A stretch of 64,000 bases of DNA, taken from contig CAWIOX010000029.1 of assembly GCA_963837775.1 (NCBI GenBank), positions 1 to 64,000 on the forward strand, given 5' to 3'. The first letter of the stretch is position 1. Each line of letters begins with the position of its first letter. A model generated the notes under the pieces. It made no database searches and was not told the DNA's origin. It was given only the letters and a program-made list of their open reading frames with translations. A program made the position numbers and the translations under genes. This DNA comes from CAWIOX01 sp963837775. GTDB taxonomy: Bacteria > Pseudomonadota > Gammaproteobacteria > Burkholderiales > Burkholderiaceae_D. This document shows, piece after piece, positions 8,699 through 17,691 of the stretch.

Positions 8699-8847
8699 CT
8701 AGTGGAAAGTATTGGACGCTGATTGACAGCCTTGAGTCACCACCCTGTATAAGTAACTACCGTAACACGATGTTTCATTGTTTAAAGAAATGGCCTGGCC
8801 AACCATTTTTTGTTGATACGCCAACACCTCGATATGTGAAGACAAAA

Positions 8848-8873
8848 AAAAGACAGGGCGAACCTGTCTTTTT
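8848..8873 (-). terminator. Rho-independent terminator
   Basis: AAAGACAGG-GCGAA-CCTGTCTTT forms a perfect stem; on the minus strand it is followed by a run of Ts. It stands directly after the Asr-like gene that ends at 8891. Confidence 0.85.
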
Positions 8874-8890
8874 GATGCTAATAAACTTGA

Positions 8891-9211
8891 TTACTTAGGT
8901 GCGGCTTCTTTCGCATCTGTCTTGGCTTCAGTAGCTTGCGCCTTGGCTTTCGCTTTAGCGGCTTTGCGGTGGGCCTTCGCTTTCATTTTCTTGGCTTTGA
9001 CTTTAGTCGTTGCTACTTTTGCATCCGCCTTTGCGTCAGTTTTTAATTCCTTTGCATCGGCTTTGGCTTCAGTCTTGGTTTCTTTGACATCGGCTTTAAC
9101 AGCTTTGGTAGTTGGTGCGGCTGGCGTTGCCGGTGTGGCAGGAGTTGCAGGCGCAGCGAAAACAGAAGTGGCGAACAAGCCAGCGATCAGAGTTGCAACT
9201 AATTTATTCAT
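8891..9211 (-). CDS. Asr-like acid-shock-type exported protein, Ala/Lys-rich
   Basis: This is a 106-residue protein. The signal peptide (MNKLVATLIAGLFATSVFA) is followed by a Pro/Ala/Thr stretch (APATPATPATPAAPTT) and a long Lys/Ala tail in loose repeats (ADVKETKTEAKADAKELK, TDAKADAKVATTKVKAKKMK). This composition resembles enterobacterial Asr acid-shock proteins and histone-H1-like exported proteins; the link is by composition, not by alignment. A 17-bp site identical to one upstream of the ompR-like gene lies about 90 bp upstream (9300-9316), so the OmpR/EnvZ pair may control it. A clear terminator follows. Confidence 0.75.
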   Translation of the reverse strand: MNKLVATLIAGLFATSVFAAPATPATPATPAAPTTKAVKADVKETKTEAKADAKELKTDAKADAKVATTKVKAKKMKAKAHRKAAKAKAKAQATEAKTDAKEAAPK

Positions 9212-9299
9212 TTCGGTACCTTTGCGTTATCGTGATTAACTCAGGTGATTCCTGAGACATGAGCTAATAACGACAGGCGCAAGCGTAGCGTTGACGGCG

Positions 9300-9316
9300 A
9301 TTACAACCGGTTACAA
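9300..9316 (-). promoter_or_regulatory. OmpR-type operator candidate ATTACAACCGGTTACAA
   Basis: On the sense strand of the Asr-like gene it reads TTGTAACCGGTTGTAAT: two TTGTAA half-sites ten bases apart, the spacing at which OmpR-family dimers bind. The same 17 bases occur at 26299-26315 upstream of the ompR-like gene. Confidence 0.5.
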
Positions 9317-9882
9317 CTTGATGTACAGGTGGGCCGAACGGGGGGATGCGGCTTGTCATAACTCGTCTGAACCGAGATCTGGGGCCTCGCGTATTGGTGC
9401 CGTCAGGATTTGATCCATCTGCCGGGATATCGCTTGACCCAGGCTCATGCTTTCTAAGCCGTTTCCATCATTGCAGTTTTTGAGCTTGAGGATGGGTCAG
9501 TCCAATATCGGTATCTGGGGCAAATCCTGACTGCCCGCAATAATATATATGTATTGTTTTATGTACTTGCTCAGATGGCTCAGATCAGGGCCAGGAGCAG
9601 GCTTGTCTTTGCGGCAAAAAAGACCGATGAACGGGCGATTTGCGCAGCCAGGAAACCAGTATTGTTTTTTTTACCGCCAGATACGAACATTCGCCGTCTC
9701 TCTGCCGTCGACTTCTTGTTAACATCGCCCTTGGCTCGCTTACAATCGTTATGGTGATCGCCTGGGATGGCGGTTCAGTCCAACAAGGTTTATCCACCGC
9801 CACTGCTGGTACTGCGAAGATTTTATTTTTGCATTTCCAGGGTGATGAATAATTGCTATTCGTTCCTTTCATATATTGATCT
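9317..9882. other. About 570 bp without a supported gene
   Basis: Only short frames without ribosome sites are present. The stretch separates the Asr-like gene promoter from the GC-rich RNase gene. Confidence 0.45.
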
Positions 9883-11357
9883 ATGCAAGCCAACCACCAC
9901 CATCACCGCTCCGACCTTGTCCGCATCGCCACCAGCGCCATGTCCGAGCGCGGACTGCAGCCCGAATTTTCGGCTCGTGTCGACCAGCAGCTGGCCGCGA
10001 TCACCGGCCCTGGCAACGAAGCCGACGCAGCCATACGGGATCTCACCGCGCTGCTCTGGTGTTCGATCGACAACGACGACTCGCTCGATCTGGACCAGCT
10101 CACCGTCTGCGAGGTGCTGGCCCATGGCGCCGTCAGGATGCTGGGTGGCCATTGCCGACGTGGACGCGCTGGTCAAGAAGGGCATCGCCATCGACGACCA
10201 TGCCCGCATCAACACCACCTCGGTCTACACCTCGGCGCGCATCTTTCCGATGCTGCCCGAGCGCCTGTCCACCGACCTGACCTCGCTCAATGCCGGCCAG
10301 GACCGGCTGGCGCTGGTGACCGAGATGGTCTTCAACGCCGACGGCTCGCTGACTAGCTCCACGGTGTACCGGGCCAGGGTGCGCAACAAGGCCAAGCTGG
10401 CCTACGACGCCGTCGCCGCCTGGATCGAAGGCGAGGGCGCGCTGCCTGCCGCGGCCGCGCTCGTGCCCGGCATGGACGCCCAGCTGCGCACGCAGGACGC
10501 CGTGGCCCAGCAGCTGCGCGTGCGCCGGCATGCCCAGGGCTCGCTGGAGCTCGAGACCTTCCAGCCGCGCGCCGTGTTTGAGGGCGAGAAGGTGGTCGAC
10601 ATCCGCCAGCAGGTGCAAAACCGCGCGCGCCAGCTGATCGAGGAGGTGATGATCGCCACCAACGGCTGCACCGCGCGCTTCCTGGCAGCGCAGGGCGGCG
10701 CCTCGCTGCGGCGCGTGGTGCGCTCGCCCGAGCGCTGGCTGCGCATCGCGGAGGTGGCGAAGAAGTACGGCGAAACGCTGCCGGGCGAGCCCGATTCCAA
10801 AGCGCTGGAAGCCTTTCTGGCCAAGCGCCACAAGGCCGACCCGCTGCGCTTTCCCGATCTGTCGCTGGTCATCGTCAAGCTCATGGGTTCGGGCGAGTAC
10901 GTGGTCGAGACACCCGGCGGCCCGCCGATCGGCCACTTTGGTCTGGCGGTGCGCGACTACACCCATTCCACCGCGCCCAACCGGCGCTTCCCCGACCTGA
11001 TCACGTCGCGCCTGCTCAAGGCGGCGCTGGCCGGTAAGCCGCAGCCGTACTCCAACGCCGAGCTGGGCGCGCTGGCTCTGCATTGCACCCGGCAGGAAGA
11101 CGCCGCCCAGAAAGTGGAGCGGCAGATGCGCAAGTCCGAGGCGGCGCTGCTGCTCGAATCGCGCATCGGCCAGCGCTTTGACGCCATCGTAACCGGCAGC
11201 GCCCCCAAGGGCATCTGGGTGCGGATCTTCTCCCCGCCCGCCGAGGGCAAGCTGGTGAACGGCGCTGTTAGTCTCAAGGTCGGTCAACAAATTTCGCGTC
11301 AAGCTCGTGGCGACCAACGTGGAGCGCGGCTTCATCGACTTTGTGACGATCGATTGA
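9883..11357 (+). pseudogene. RNase II-family (RNB-domain) exoribonuclease with two frame breaks
   Basis: The start MQANHHHHRSDLVRIATSAM at 9883 leads to IDNDDSLDLDQL, the acidic RNB active-site segment. At about 10141 one extra G shifts the frame; it continues as VAIADVDALVKKGIAIDDHA, with DYTHSTAPNRRFPDLI further on, both hallmarks of RNB. Near 11290 an extra T shifts it again; the natural end is VKLVATNVERGFIDFVTID at 11357. Full length would be about 490 residues, matching short RNB proteins of Burkholderiales. These enzymes degrade RNA 3' to 5'. The gene is visibly GC-richer than its neighbours, which hints at a different origin. Confidence 0.85.
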
Positions 11358-11721
11358 TCCCACATTGCAGTTTTTTCCCAATTGAGAAGGCCTTGAATTG
11401 TAAATCAGCGTACAACTTTTCCCAGTGGACAGAGCATGTTTTTTCCAGTCACACTGAAGCCAAGTCCAATTTCATTAGGCTTGTGCAGTTTTTCCAATGC
11501 GCTGATTTTCACTTAAATTGACAAATCAAGTCCGCTGAATCACACCGCAAAAAGGAGAAAAGTTGGATGCGGGCCAACGGTGACCCACGTGCCAGAATTT
11601 CATCGACCCAACCACATATTTCGCAAGCCGTTACTGCACTGGGTTCGCGCCAAGGGGAGACGGGCCACTACAGCATCGGACTTGAGTCAATTTGGCGCCG
11701 GCGTCAACACTTGGTTCGTCG
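11358..11721. repeat. Cluster of four GTTTTTTCC-type repeats; IS21-end or transposon-end remnant
   Basis: Four similar units lie in 135 bp: GCAGTTTTTTCCCAATT (11365), ACAACTTTTCCCAGTGG (11410), CATGTTTTTTCCAGTCA (11434) and TGCAGTTTTTCCAATGC (11483). AAATCAGCG (11402) and CGCTGATTT (11499) form an inverted pair around three of them. TGTAAATCAGCGTACAAC at 11399 resembles the IS21 end at 6331. It may be the end of a lost IS21 element or the left end of the Tn7-like element. No gene is seen in 11358-11721. Confidence 0.45.
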
Positions 11722-13248
11722 TTAGCGGTAGATCAGGGCAAGTTGTGCCTTGTGCGCATCTCGGTGTGCCCGCTTTGTGCCGCCTTGTACGGGCGGCATG
11801 TGCTCGGGCATTGGGCACCGAACATAGACACGGGCCGGCCATTCTTTGCAGTCTAGCCCGCTCACCGCCCAAAAACAGTCATAGTTCACGGCACTCATTT
11901 CCTTTTTCCATACTATATTGCCGAGTACATGATTTCGATGTGCGACTTTTAGTCGTTCACGAAAGCTTTCGGTGCACGCATTAGCAAAAATATGATTTGT
12001 GACCCACAATTGCGTTGCGTAGGACCAATATGACGGGCAGGGAGACGGACGCGCAGAAAGCCATCCAATTAGTCCGAACGGTTCTTTCTTTTGCCGAGCG
12101 TAGAGGTACCGAGGAGTGCCGCATCCCTCCCATAGCATTCGCCACCGAATGAAGGCCTCGGCCACCGGGCAGAAATAAGCAGTTGTCTCGCCCTCCATAT
12201 GCCACCATAGGTGACGTGATGCGGCAGCAATACAGTGTTGGTGATCTCGCACGACATGCCTCCATACATGACGCCGCAGCGCACGATAAACGCAATGTAC
12301 AGATTGAAACTGGCTATCAAAACTTACTTTGACGTCGTCGCAACCGTGTCCTGTGTGGTTTCGCCAAGGCCAATCCAATTGGGCATCTTCGTCACCGGGC
12401 AATCCTGCCCCACATTCCACCCGATCAACCCGCTCAAATTCCATCGGAATTTGTCTTTTCTTGTCCGGATAGCCCAAATCGTGGAGAACATGCGCGACAA
12501 ACCCGACGTATCTCGACTTGTATCCCCGATGCGTTGCTGGTGCAAGCACAAGCTCGCCGTGCCCGAGCTGAAGGCGCTTCCTGCTGATCTCAAGTTTGGA
12601 GGGTAAGCTTTCGTCTTCGAATAGAAATAGGCCAATCACCTGCTCGATGCATTTCTGGTCCTGTATTCGCGGCGCAAATAATTTCGGTTGATCGAGATGA
12701 ATGCCTGGTGCTAAATCGTACCCACAATGTGAGCAACAAAATGGTTTTAGAGCTACCTCAAACCGCAAACGATAGGGAATTTCCATCTTGCATACGCGGC
12801 ATCGCGTTTGTAGGGCCATCCCGTGAATCGGGCAATGTACCATCAAATTCATTTGAGAAATCGGACTATGGAAACCCAACTTGATGCAAGCCTGACACCA
12901 CCGTAAATTATCGCTCGACCTAAGCTCGCTGTTAGGGAAAATATCCAACAAAAATGCGCTGCGAACCTGTGCCACGTTAAGTCGAAAAATGTGCGCCATA
13001 GCGTCCAAATCAAAAACAGAGGAATTGCGCAAATCAACATTGGGACACTTACAGATTGTAGTTCGTTTGCCACATGATTTGCTGATGACAATGTGTGCAA
13101 TCTCGCGCGCAGTCAACGAGTTAAGCGTGGCAAACTTCATAAGAAGCCCGTAAGCCGAGTCGAAACCGGTGTACCAGTCGCCACGCCAACACCACTCGGG
13201 GGTAAGCGGCCGCACCTGGTCCAGGATGATTCTCGCCGATTTCATCGG
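11722..13248 (-). CDS. tniQ: TniQ/TnsD-family target-selection protein
   Basis: This is a 508-residue protein from the ATG at 13248 (MKSARIILDQVRPLTPEWCW); frames upstream of this are the tail of tnsC in another register. TniQ features are clear: CQAC, then HCPIHGMALQTRCRVC and CSHCGYDLAPG, the zinc-binding block, in residues about 130-200. TniQ/TnsD proteins recognise the target site and recruit TnsC. The start lies in an ATGA context at the end of tnsC, implying coupled translation. The gene appears intact, unlike tnsB and tnsC. What target it chose cannot be told from here; the element sits beside a phage gene. Confidence 0.8.
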   Translation of the reverse strand, partial: PMKSARIILDQVRPLTPEWCWRGDWYTGFDSAYGLLMKFATLNSLTAREIAHIVISKSCGKRTTICKCPNVDLRNSSVFDLDAMAHIFRLNVAQVRSAFLLDIFPNSELRSSDNLRWCQACIKLGFHSPISQMNLMVHCPIHGMALQTRCRVCKMEIPYRLRFEVALKPFCCSHCGYDLAPGIHLDQPKLFAPRIQDQKCIEQVIGLFLFEDESLPSKLEISRKRLQLGHGELVLAPATHRGYKSRYVGFVAHVLHDLGYPDKKRQIPMEFERVDRVECGAGLPGDEDAQLDWPWRNHTGHGCDDVKVSFDSQFQSVHCVYRALRRHVWRHVVRDHQHCIAAASRHLWWHMEGETTAYFCPVAEAFIRWRMLWEGCGTPRYLYARQKKEPFGLIGWLSARPSPCPSYWSYATQLWVTNHIFANACTESFRERLKVAHRNHVLGNIVWKKEMSAVNYDCFWAVSGLDCKEWPARVYVRCPMPEHMPPVQGGTKRAHRDAHKAQLALIYR

Positions 13249-14238
13249 CCCGTCCTGAAGCAAGGTCCTTGTCGGGAAGACCCAATCGAAGCTCCTCTTG
13301 GGCTGCAACGTAGCTGGACTCCTTGATCGCCGAATCCCAGATAGCGGGCGAAAACGAGAAGTCGGCAGCATCGTGATGTTTGTTTTCCGACAAGGCAATC
13401 TCGACCGCATGCGCGAAGTATTGCATAGGGATCTCGATGTCAAATTCGAATTTCGCTTCCTCATGCGCTCGACAGAACGCCGCCCACAAAGGAGCCGCTT
13501 GTTTTTCAAGTCGCAGGCCGTTCGCATAGGCTAAAGGGAAGAAGAAACGGGTGTAGGTTCAATCGCTGGCCTCTGGAAATCGTGCCTCGTCATATCCGGC
13601 CAGACATGTTGCCAAATCATCGGCATTCAACAAGCCGTCGAAGCGCATTTCGGAAATCATGAATCGCAGCACGATTTGGGTCTGATTGCTGTGCGTAAGG
13701 CGGTCTTCTGGTGCAGGAGCTGCGGTTGTCCGACCAGTATCGTCATCATGCGGATACCCTTGCGCTCCAATTTGTCGTGCACATCACGCAGCCATTCATA
13801 TTCGATCACCCCAAGCCGCTGTGCCTCGTCAGCGAAAAACACAACCCAATTGTGTCCCGATCCATCTACGAGTTCCGACAATCTGTTGATGAGCCGTGAG
13901 CGCTTTCTCGTGGCAGTGCCAATCAGATAGCCTGAGTGACCTGCCGCTTCCAACAGGTTGGAGAAGAACGCATCCTCAGAAGAATTTCTTTTTGCTTCAC
14001 AGCCAAAGCTGATGAGAACGGCTTTGGGAAAGTCCGTCTTAAGGACACTAATGACGTAACGAATACTATAAGTTTTTTCCAAAGGCGGATACGCGTATAT
14101 GATCGCGCGGCGTGCGGAGCCGAATCAATTTTTTTACGCGCTCTACCAACCATCAATTGAAGGCGTCGGGACGATATACGTCTTCAGAATAATTGGGTGT
14201 TGGTCAAAATCAACTGGTCGGCGATAAGGAATTTCCAT
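13240..14238 (-). pseudogene. tnsC: TnsC/TniB-family AAA+ ATPase, multiply broken
   Basis: The start MEIPYRRPVDFDQHPIILKT at 14238 has a strong AGGAGG and lies 10 bp after tnsB. The frame is lost near 14130 and again near 14110, runs as YAYPPLEKTYSIRYVISVLK with Walker B VVFFADEAQRL, breaks near 13680 (LRTA should continue as QIVLRFMISEMRF), meets an in-frame TGA near 13560 where Trp would be natural (SD-stop-TYTRFFFP), and ends about 13240. TnsC links the target selector to the TnsAB transposase. The nonsense codon together with several shifts points to real decay and not only to reading errors. Confidence 0.75.
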
Positions 14239-14247
14239 TCGCGCCTC

Positions 14248-16151
14248 CTAAAAGGTGATGGTGCGCCGTATTTTCAGAACTCTCGGCTGAGGCGCTGGCT
14301 CGACAATTGAGGTATCCGGAGCCGAAGGCATCTCAGTTGACATAATCGGTTTCGCAGGAATTTCTGGCCTCGCCTGTTGATACGCGGGAAGATTTCCCTG
14401 CAGCTTCGCTTTCGCCAATGCATTAGCCGCCTTTTTATTGGAACGCGCTTGCCCCCATTTGTATTTTTCCCATGCTTCGATCGGGTTGTCGCCGTCTCGA
14501 ACCTACAAAGAATTCCCTCTGTATGAGGCGGAAGTTCTCTGCCGGACACGCAACGAGTGCGGCTAAAGCACCAAGGCCTAGCTGCAGTCAGAATACCAAG
14601 TTCCGAGCCGTCCTCAAAAAACGCCTTGATGACCCGCATATCGTGCACGTCATAGTAAATTCGCAGCTTCTTGCCGATCAGGCCCGCATAGCTCGCCAGA
14701 ATATCGTTGGTGTAGCGCACATTGGAGAAATTGATATGAGGTCTCACGCCGGACTTGACCGACCCCTTGATTGGTACCACGCGAGCCTCCTGCAGCAAAC
14801 ACAGGTTTGATCGCATGAATCGCGGCAGCGTGCGAAGATAGCTCGGCTGTCGGTTTACGCAATAGGACATTGCCTCCAACGGCGTTCGGTTACCAATGAC
14901 AGCGTGTGTCTCGCCATTGTAGTCGGCCAAGAGTACCTCGATCATATCCTCAAGCTGATTCAACTCGACTAACAGAGTAATGTCCGAGCCCGGATCGCTG
15001 AGTACCTTTTCGATCGATTGTGTATGACTGCCCATTGTTCCAGGTAGCCGGTGGGCAAAGTGCCGGGAGACCAAGTGAAAAAAACGTTCGATAAACGGCC
15101 TGGCGTCTGGCTTAGCTGGAGGTCCGTTGTCTGTCCAGCAGCCGATGATCTGGTTGAGCCTGCTTAATGTGTCGGTGGCAAGGTGCGATCGGGCGCCATC
15201 ATACGTAACCGTAAGAGGTTATAATCTGTTTTCTGGAATGAACGCAGAGGGAAAGCCTCCGCCTTCTTGTATCACCAGCGTCGGGATCTTGTACTCACGG
15301 GGCTTGAACGGCGTCATCCCCGACTGTAACGCCGCTGCGACATCATCCTTGTTATATTCCTTTCCCAAAGCCAACGAATAGCCGATGACCGCGCGCGTGA
15401 ATACATCAAGGAGCACAAGTATCCAGATGCGATGCAGCTCAAGCAGCGTTTCGAAGCCGAACGGGTCCCTTATGTTGACTGAGATCCTGAGATCGATCTT
15501 GTGCCCATCAAACTCGACGACCTCAAAAGCACGAGTAGCAGCAGGAATTTGCTCGAATTCACTGACGGAGCCGCCCGCACGCAATCCGCCTGCATAGGAC
15601 ACGGCGTCTGAAAACGACTCCTCCGCCATTTTCTTAAAGTAACTCTGCATCGACCTGTAACCGAGGCGACTTTCAGTGAACGGGTACTCGGCAGGCTTGA
15701 TCTTGGCGGCTCTGCAGGCTTTAAGAAATAGACCATGAATTTCCAGCAGGGCTTGCGAACCTCCCGGGCGCTACGAATCGGCTTGTTGCGTTCCTTGCCC
15801 AGCCTCTTGAGCAGTTTTTCGATGGCCGGATAATCGCGCAATAGTTGGGTAAAAGCACCTGATGATCCCCCTCGCCTATCCCGCACGGCATCGACCTGGA
15901 CCGTGCGCTCATATTTTTTCAAGCGCGCATAGGGTATCGCGCCGCGAAAGCCAAAAATTGTCCCATCGGCATGTTTTGCCCAGCGTCGCCTCCAACAATC
16001 TGTACAGTGACGACCTGTTGACACCAGTTTGCTCCAAAATTACAGAAACCGGAGTTTGTGACTCTTCGAGGAATATCTTGATGGCTTCGCATCGGGAGTT
16101 GTAGGAGGTTCGATCGTCGTCCGTCAATGCCGATGGATCGACCGTTGGCAA
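14248..16151 (-). pseudogene. tnsB: TnsB/TniA-family DDE transposase, multiply broken
   Basis: About 620 residues are spread over at least four frames. The N-terminal part has helix-turn-helix character (VILEQTGVNRSSLYRLLEAT). The rve core shows all three acidic residues: EFDGHKIDLRI, LLDVFTRAVIGYSL, and DNGPPAKPDARPFIERFFHL. The C-terminal Mu-type part reads GLIGKKLRIYYDVHDMRVIK and ends KIRRTITF just before the tnsC ribosome site. Breaks lie near 16000, 15740, 15660, 15220 and 14580. TnsB binds the element ends and joins their 3' ends to the target. Confidence 0.8.
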
Positions 16152-16220
16152 TTCTGAGATCCCGCAGTTGGTCGGGAATGGAAAGGCGATCGAATCGTTA
16201 TTTCCCGAACACGAGTTACT

Positions 16221-16859
16221 TCATGCCGACTCGATCACGGTGAATGGACCAAGAAGTGAGCTATCGAGCGTCCGGCACACTGCCCGACCACGGTGCATCA
16301 AGGAAAACGCGGCAATTCGGACTAGGACGGGATCCACATCGGAAAAATCACGTTCCAGATACTCTAACGAAGCGGGTGACTGGATAATCTTCAATACGTT
16401 GTCGCACAGGTCTGGTGGCAACAACCGTCCGAATGCAGACAGGTCACGAATGATCCAGCCCCAGTTGGTCAACAGAAATTTTTGTTGACCAAAATCAGCG
16501 GGATCAATGAACTTGATGTCTACCTTGTTGCTCTTGGCCCAAGTTCGAAAAGCCGGTATTGTAGATACATCATCAAGGCCAGCGGCAAGCTCGGCGGGGC
16601 GCAACAGGAACAAAAACTCGTCACTTTCCCGACGTTTTACCCAGAAATCAACAACGCGTTTTGGCTTGGTGTCAGGTATAACAAGTGGTCGCTCACAGTA
16701 GTACTCCACGTCAGGATCCGACTCTAGGACGATCCATGCATCAAGCGACACCCGACCGAATAAAGTGAGAGGACGATTGAGTTTGGGAGCGAAAACGTCG
16801 TACCGATGGCTTTTAAAAGGACGGGAATTGTCACGCAGCTTTCGAGAACCGTGGTACAA
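16221..16859 (-). CDS. tnsA: TnsA-like endonuclease
   Basis: This is a 212-residue protein, shorter than Tn7 TnsA (273) but usual for TnsA N-terminal-domain proteins in Tn7-like elements. The core reads GRVSLDAWIVLESDPDVEYY, CERPLVIPD, then RVVDFWVKRRESDEFLFLLR. TnsA cuts the 5' strands so that the element leaves by cut-and-paste. The acidic residues (E of LESDP, D of VVDFW) are visible; at the place of the usual lysine I read LLRPAE, so an Arg may stand there or the lysine is elsewhere. The frame is open. The first gene after the right end, it heads the tns operon. Confidence 0.7.
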   Translation of the reverse strand: MYHGSRKLRDNSRPFKSHRYDVFAPKLNRPLTLFGRVSLDAWIVLESDPDVEYYCERPLVIPDTKPKRVVDFWVKRRESDEFLFLLRPAELAAGLDDVSTIPAFRTWAKSNKVDIKFIDPADFGQQKFLLTNWGWIIRDLSAFGRLLPPDLCDNVLKIIQSPASLEYLERDFSDVDPVLVRIAAFSLMHRGRAVCRTLDSSLLGPFTVIESA

Positions 16860-16926
16860 GTGGCATCGTCAGTGCCCATGATCGCTCATTCGTGGAGTTT
16901 CAATATTAGTTCAAAGCAACGGCGAG

Positions 16927-17034
16927 TTCCAGATTTACTTCGCGTATGTATGAAGTAAATTTGATACGAACAAAAGTTAAATTACATTAAAATCAATTAC
17001 TTAGATAATTTCTACGGTATCAGAATTACTTCGC
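16927..17034. repeat. Right-end repeats of the Tn7-like element
   Basis: CAGATTTACTTCGC (16930-16943) and CAGAATTACTTCGC (17020-17033) are direct copies with 13 of 14 bases equal; CAATTACTTAG (16994-17004) is a weaker third. ATTTACTTC-N10-GAAGTAAAT (16933-16960) adds an inverted partner. Multiple short copies of this kind are the TnsB-binding sites of Tn7-like ends. The stretch is AT-rich and has no gene. Confidence 0.5.
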
Positions 17035-17691
17035 TGGACGATTGTCGAGCCAGTTATTGAATATCCTCGGGCGCTGGAACCCGCTTGAATAAAACGCCTT
17101 GTTGAATCCCAATACTTGCGAATTTATCAAAAACGTGTCATCGCCTGCCGTTGTGAATGCGGTTCCCGCGAACGCTGATGGGTCTGCTGCCGGGAATGTC
17201 ATCCCCTTGCGATACACCAACACGCCTTCGAATCCCGCGCCGCCTGACAGCGTAATCGTTGCCGCAGAGTTCAGCATGATTGCGCCCTTGACGCTGCCAT
17301 ACGCCGCCGACCCATTGGATCCCGGCGAGCCGTTCAAGGTGTGCGGCCCCTTGAATGTGACGTTCGAAGGAACCGTCATGCTTGAATCAATCAGGAATTT
17401 CCCTTGTGCCGGAATATTGACGGTGCCGCCGCCAGTTCCGAATGAATTTGCCGCCGCCAGAAATGCCGCCTTGCTATCGACGGTGCCGGTACTGTCTGCG
17501 CCAAAATCCATTACGCTGACGAACTGCTGCAGCTTTTTGCTTTGCGAAATCGGCACAGCCCCTGCGCCGGATTGAATGAACAGCTTTTCTACAATGCCTG
17601 CATTCTCCGCCTGCGATGGCGCCGCACCCGACAGCGCTACTGCTGCCAATGTCAGCGCGATGACACGCCGGAAGTTGAACAATTTTTTCAT
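17026..17691 (-). CDS. Phage tail-spike-like protein, N-terminal part of a pectate-lyase-type beta-helix, truncated
   Basis: This is a 221-residue protein. It starts with a signal-like segment (MKKLFNFRRVIALTLAAVAL, SGAAPSQAE), then KLQQFVSVMDFGADSTGTVD and GGGTVNIPAQGKFLID, the opening of the pectate-lyase-3 right-handed beta-helix found in phage tail spikes and polysaccharide lyases. Such proteins usually exceed 450 residues. This one ends abruptly (NWLDNRPAK) at a TAA that lies inside the right-end repeat of the Tn7-like element. Insertion of the transposon therefore most likely removed its C-terminal half. Its start shares TAATG with the end of the gene before it. Confidence 0.65.
   Translation of the reverse strand: MKKLFNFRRVIALTLAAVALSGAAPSQAENAGIVEKLFIQSGAGAVPISQSKKLQQFVSVMDFGADSTGTVDSKAAFLAAANSFGTGGGTVNIPAQGKFLIDSSMTVPSNVTFKGPHTLNGSPGSNGSAAYGSVKGAIMLNSAATITLSGGAGFEGVLVYRKGMTFPAADPSAFAGTAFTTAGDDTFLINSQVLGFNKAFYSSGFQRPRIFNNWLDNRPAK

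Larger units (their letters stand above)
6331..8728 (+). mobile_element. IS21-family insertion sequence
   Basis: The element is 2398 bp with related ends: left TGTCAAACAGCGTGCAACAC and right, read inward, TGTCAATCAGCGTCCAATAC. As in other IS21 members the ends carry repeats: a second left copy at 6371-6390 (CAGCGTCCAATAGTTTCCAC) and two direct 22-bp right copies at 8677-8698 and 8701-8722. It carries istA (broken twice) and istB (intact). I see no convincing target duplication next to 6331 and 8728. Confidence 0.9.
11722..17034 (-). mobile_element. Decayed Tn7-like transposon core (tnsA-tnsB-tnsC-tniQ)
   Basis: Four transposition genes lie in the order tnsA, tnsB, tnsC, tniQ on the minus strand with short gaps, as in Tn7-like elements. 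tnsA and tniQ are open; tnsB and tnsC are broken several times. The right end is placed near 17024-17034 because it holds a repeat of the internal motif CAGAWTTACTTCGC (16930-16943 and 17020-17033) and because a phage tail-spike-like gene stops there. The left end is not resolved; it may lie in the repeat cluster at 11358-11520. No cargo genes are seen. Confidence 0.75.

Noticed and set aside
6331..8728. Target-site duplication of the IS21 element
   Set aside because: The bases flanking 6331 (GAGTCGT) and 8728 (GCCTTGA) do not match over 4-8 positions.
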